NCBI GenBank assembly: GCA_030750975.1
Contig: JASMHC010000016.1
Location: 86,132 to 150,131 of the forward strand
Source of the DNA: Paracoccaceae bacterium
GTDB taxonomy: Bacteria; Pseudomonadota; Alphaproteobacteria; Rhodobacterales; Rhodobacteraceae
DNA: 64,000 bases
Direction of reading: 5' to 3'
Positions 63,971 through 64,000 of this stretch are shown piece after piece (positions within the stretch are counted from its first letter, which is position 1; the number at the start of each line of letters is the position of its first letter). A model generated the notes under the pieces. The model was not told where the DNA came from, searched no databases, and saw nothing but the letters and a program-made list of their open reading frames with translations. The position numbers and the translations under genes were made by a program.

Positions 63971-64000
63971 CCGGTCGGATTGCGGGCCACGCCATCCGAG

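Overview
The window is a 64 kb stretch of chromosome from an alphaproteobacterium, almost certainly a marine-type Rhodobacteraceae (Roseobacter group). The support is the soxCDEF gene order, the NDUFA12-MlaD-DUF2155-aat-accC-accB cluster, GapR (DUF2312), DUF2842 beside purA, the hflK-hflC-DUF2065-degP cluster, a GTTC-N7-GTTC SOS box, and moderate GC content. I see no phage, insertion sequence, CRISPR array or rRNA. One tRNA gene is present. Genes are densely packed, often with 1 to 8 bp start/stop overlaps. Statements about families come from recognising protein motifs by eye; no database search was run.

Layout. 1-4.3 kb: the 3' end of a thiosulfate-oxidising sox operon (soxC end, soxD, soxE, soxF). 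4.5-6.5 kb: clpP-clpX. 6.7-8.5 kb: a fused FkbM methyltransferase/GT61 glycosyltransferase. 8.6-12.4 kb: NDUFA12, MlaD-like, DUF2155, aat, accC, accB. 12.5-24.7 kb: an apparent acetate or short-chain acyl module, with acs, a branched-chain-type ABC transporter (ATPase, ATPase, permease, permease, binding protein), a short-chain-fatty-acyl regulator (ScfR type), a receiver-only response regulator, a small membrane protein and a solute-symporter/histidine-kinase fusion. 24.7-27.8 kb: an orphan FliM/FliN-like protein and a YeeE/YedE pair with a persulfide-dioxygenase-like hydrolase. 28-33.5 kb: a FadB-like protein with altered active-site residues, gapR, a sulfotransferase-like protein, an orphan iron-type ABC permease and tRNA-Ile2/Met(CAT). 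33.6-36.9 kb: purM-purN, rnd, sufE. 36.9-40.3 kb: a polar amino acid ABC transporter. 40.4-44.4 kb: PhnD-like, TerB, DUF1330, rlmJ, pyrG. 44.6-50.8 kb: secG, cobalt-type nitrile hydratase (nthA-nthB-accessory), purA, DUF2842 and a very acidic conserved-type protein. 50.9-57.8 kb: thiamine pyrophosphokinase, two tandem DMT transporters, sdaA, GST, rpiA, gor. 57.8-64 kb: hflK-hflC-DUF2065-degP, a lipoprotein, an SOS-box-driven DnaE2-like OB-fold protein, a ferredoxin and an FG-GAP repeat protein.

Main unusual observations. (1) soxD carries an in-frame tandem duplication of its N-terminal haem domain (223-codon period, about 96% nucleotide identity, differences nearly all synonymous), so it predicts a three-haem protein. 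(2) A roughly 115 bp two-hairpin element is dispersed in four intergenic copies (6543, 27909, 33283, 61749). Three copies end on the stop codon of a neighbouring gene, and the second hairpin keeps pairing although its sequence varies. (3) A 117-residue stand-alone OB-fold protein resembling the C-terminal tail of the error-prone polymerase DnaE2 sits directly behind a perfect alphaproteobacterial LexA box. (4) The acs/ABC/ScfR/kinase neighbourhood suggests an acetate-sensing and uptake module whose response regulator has no output domain.
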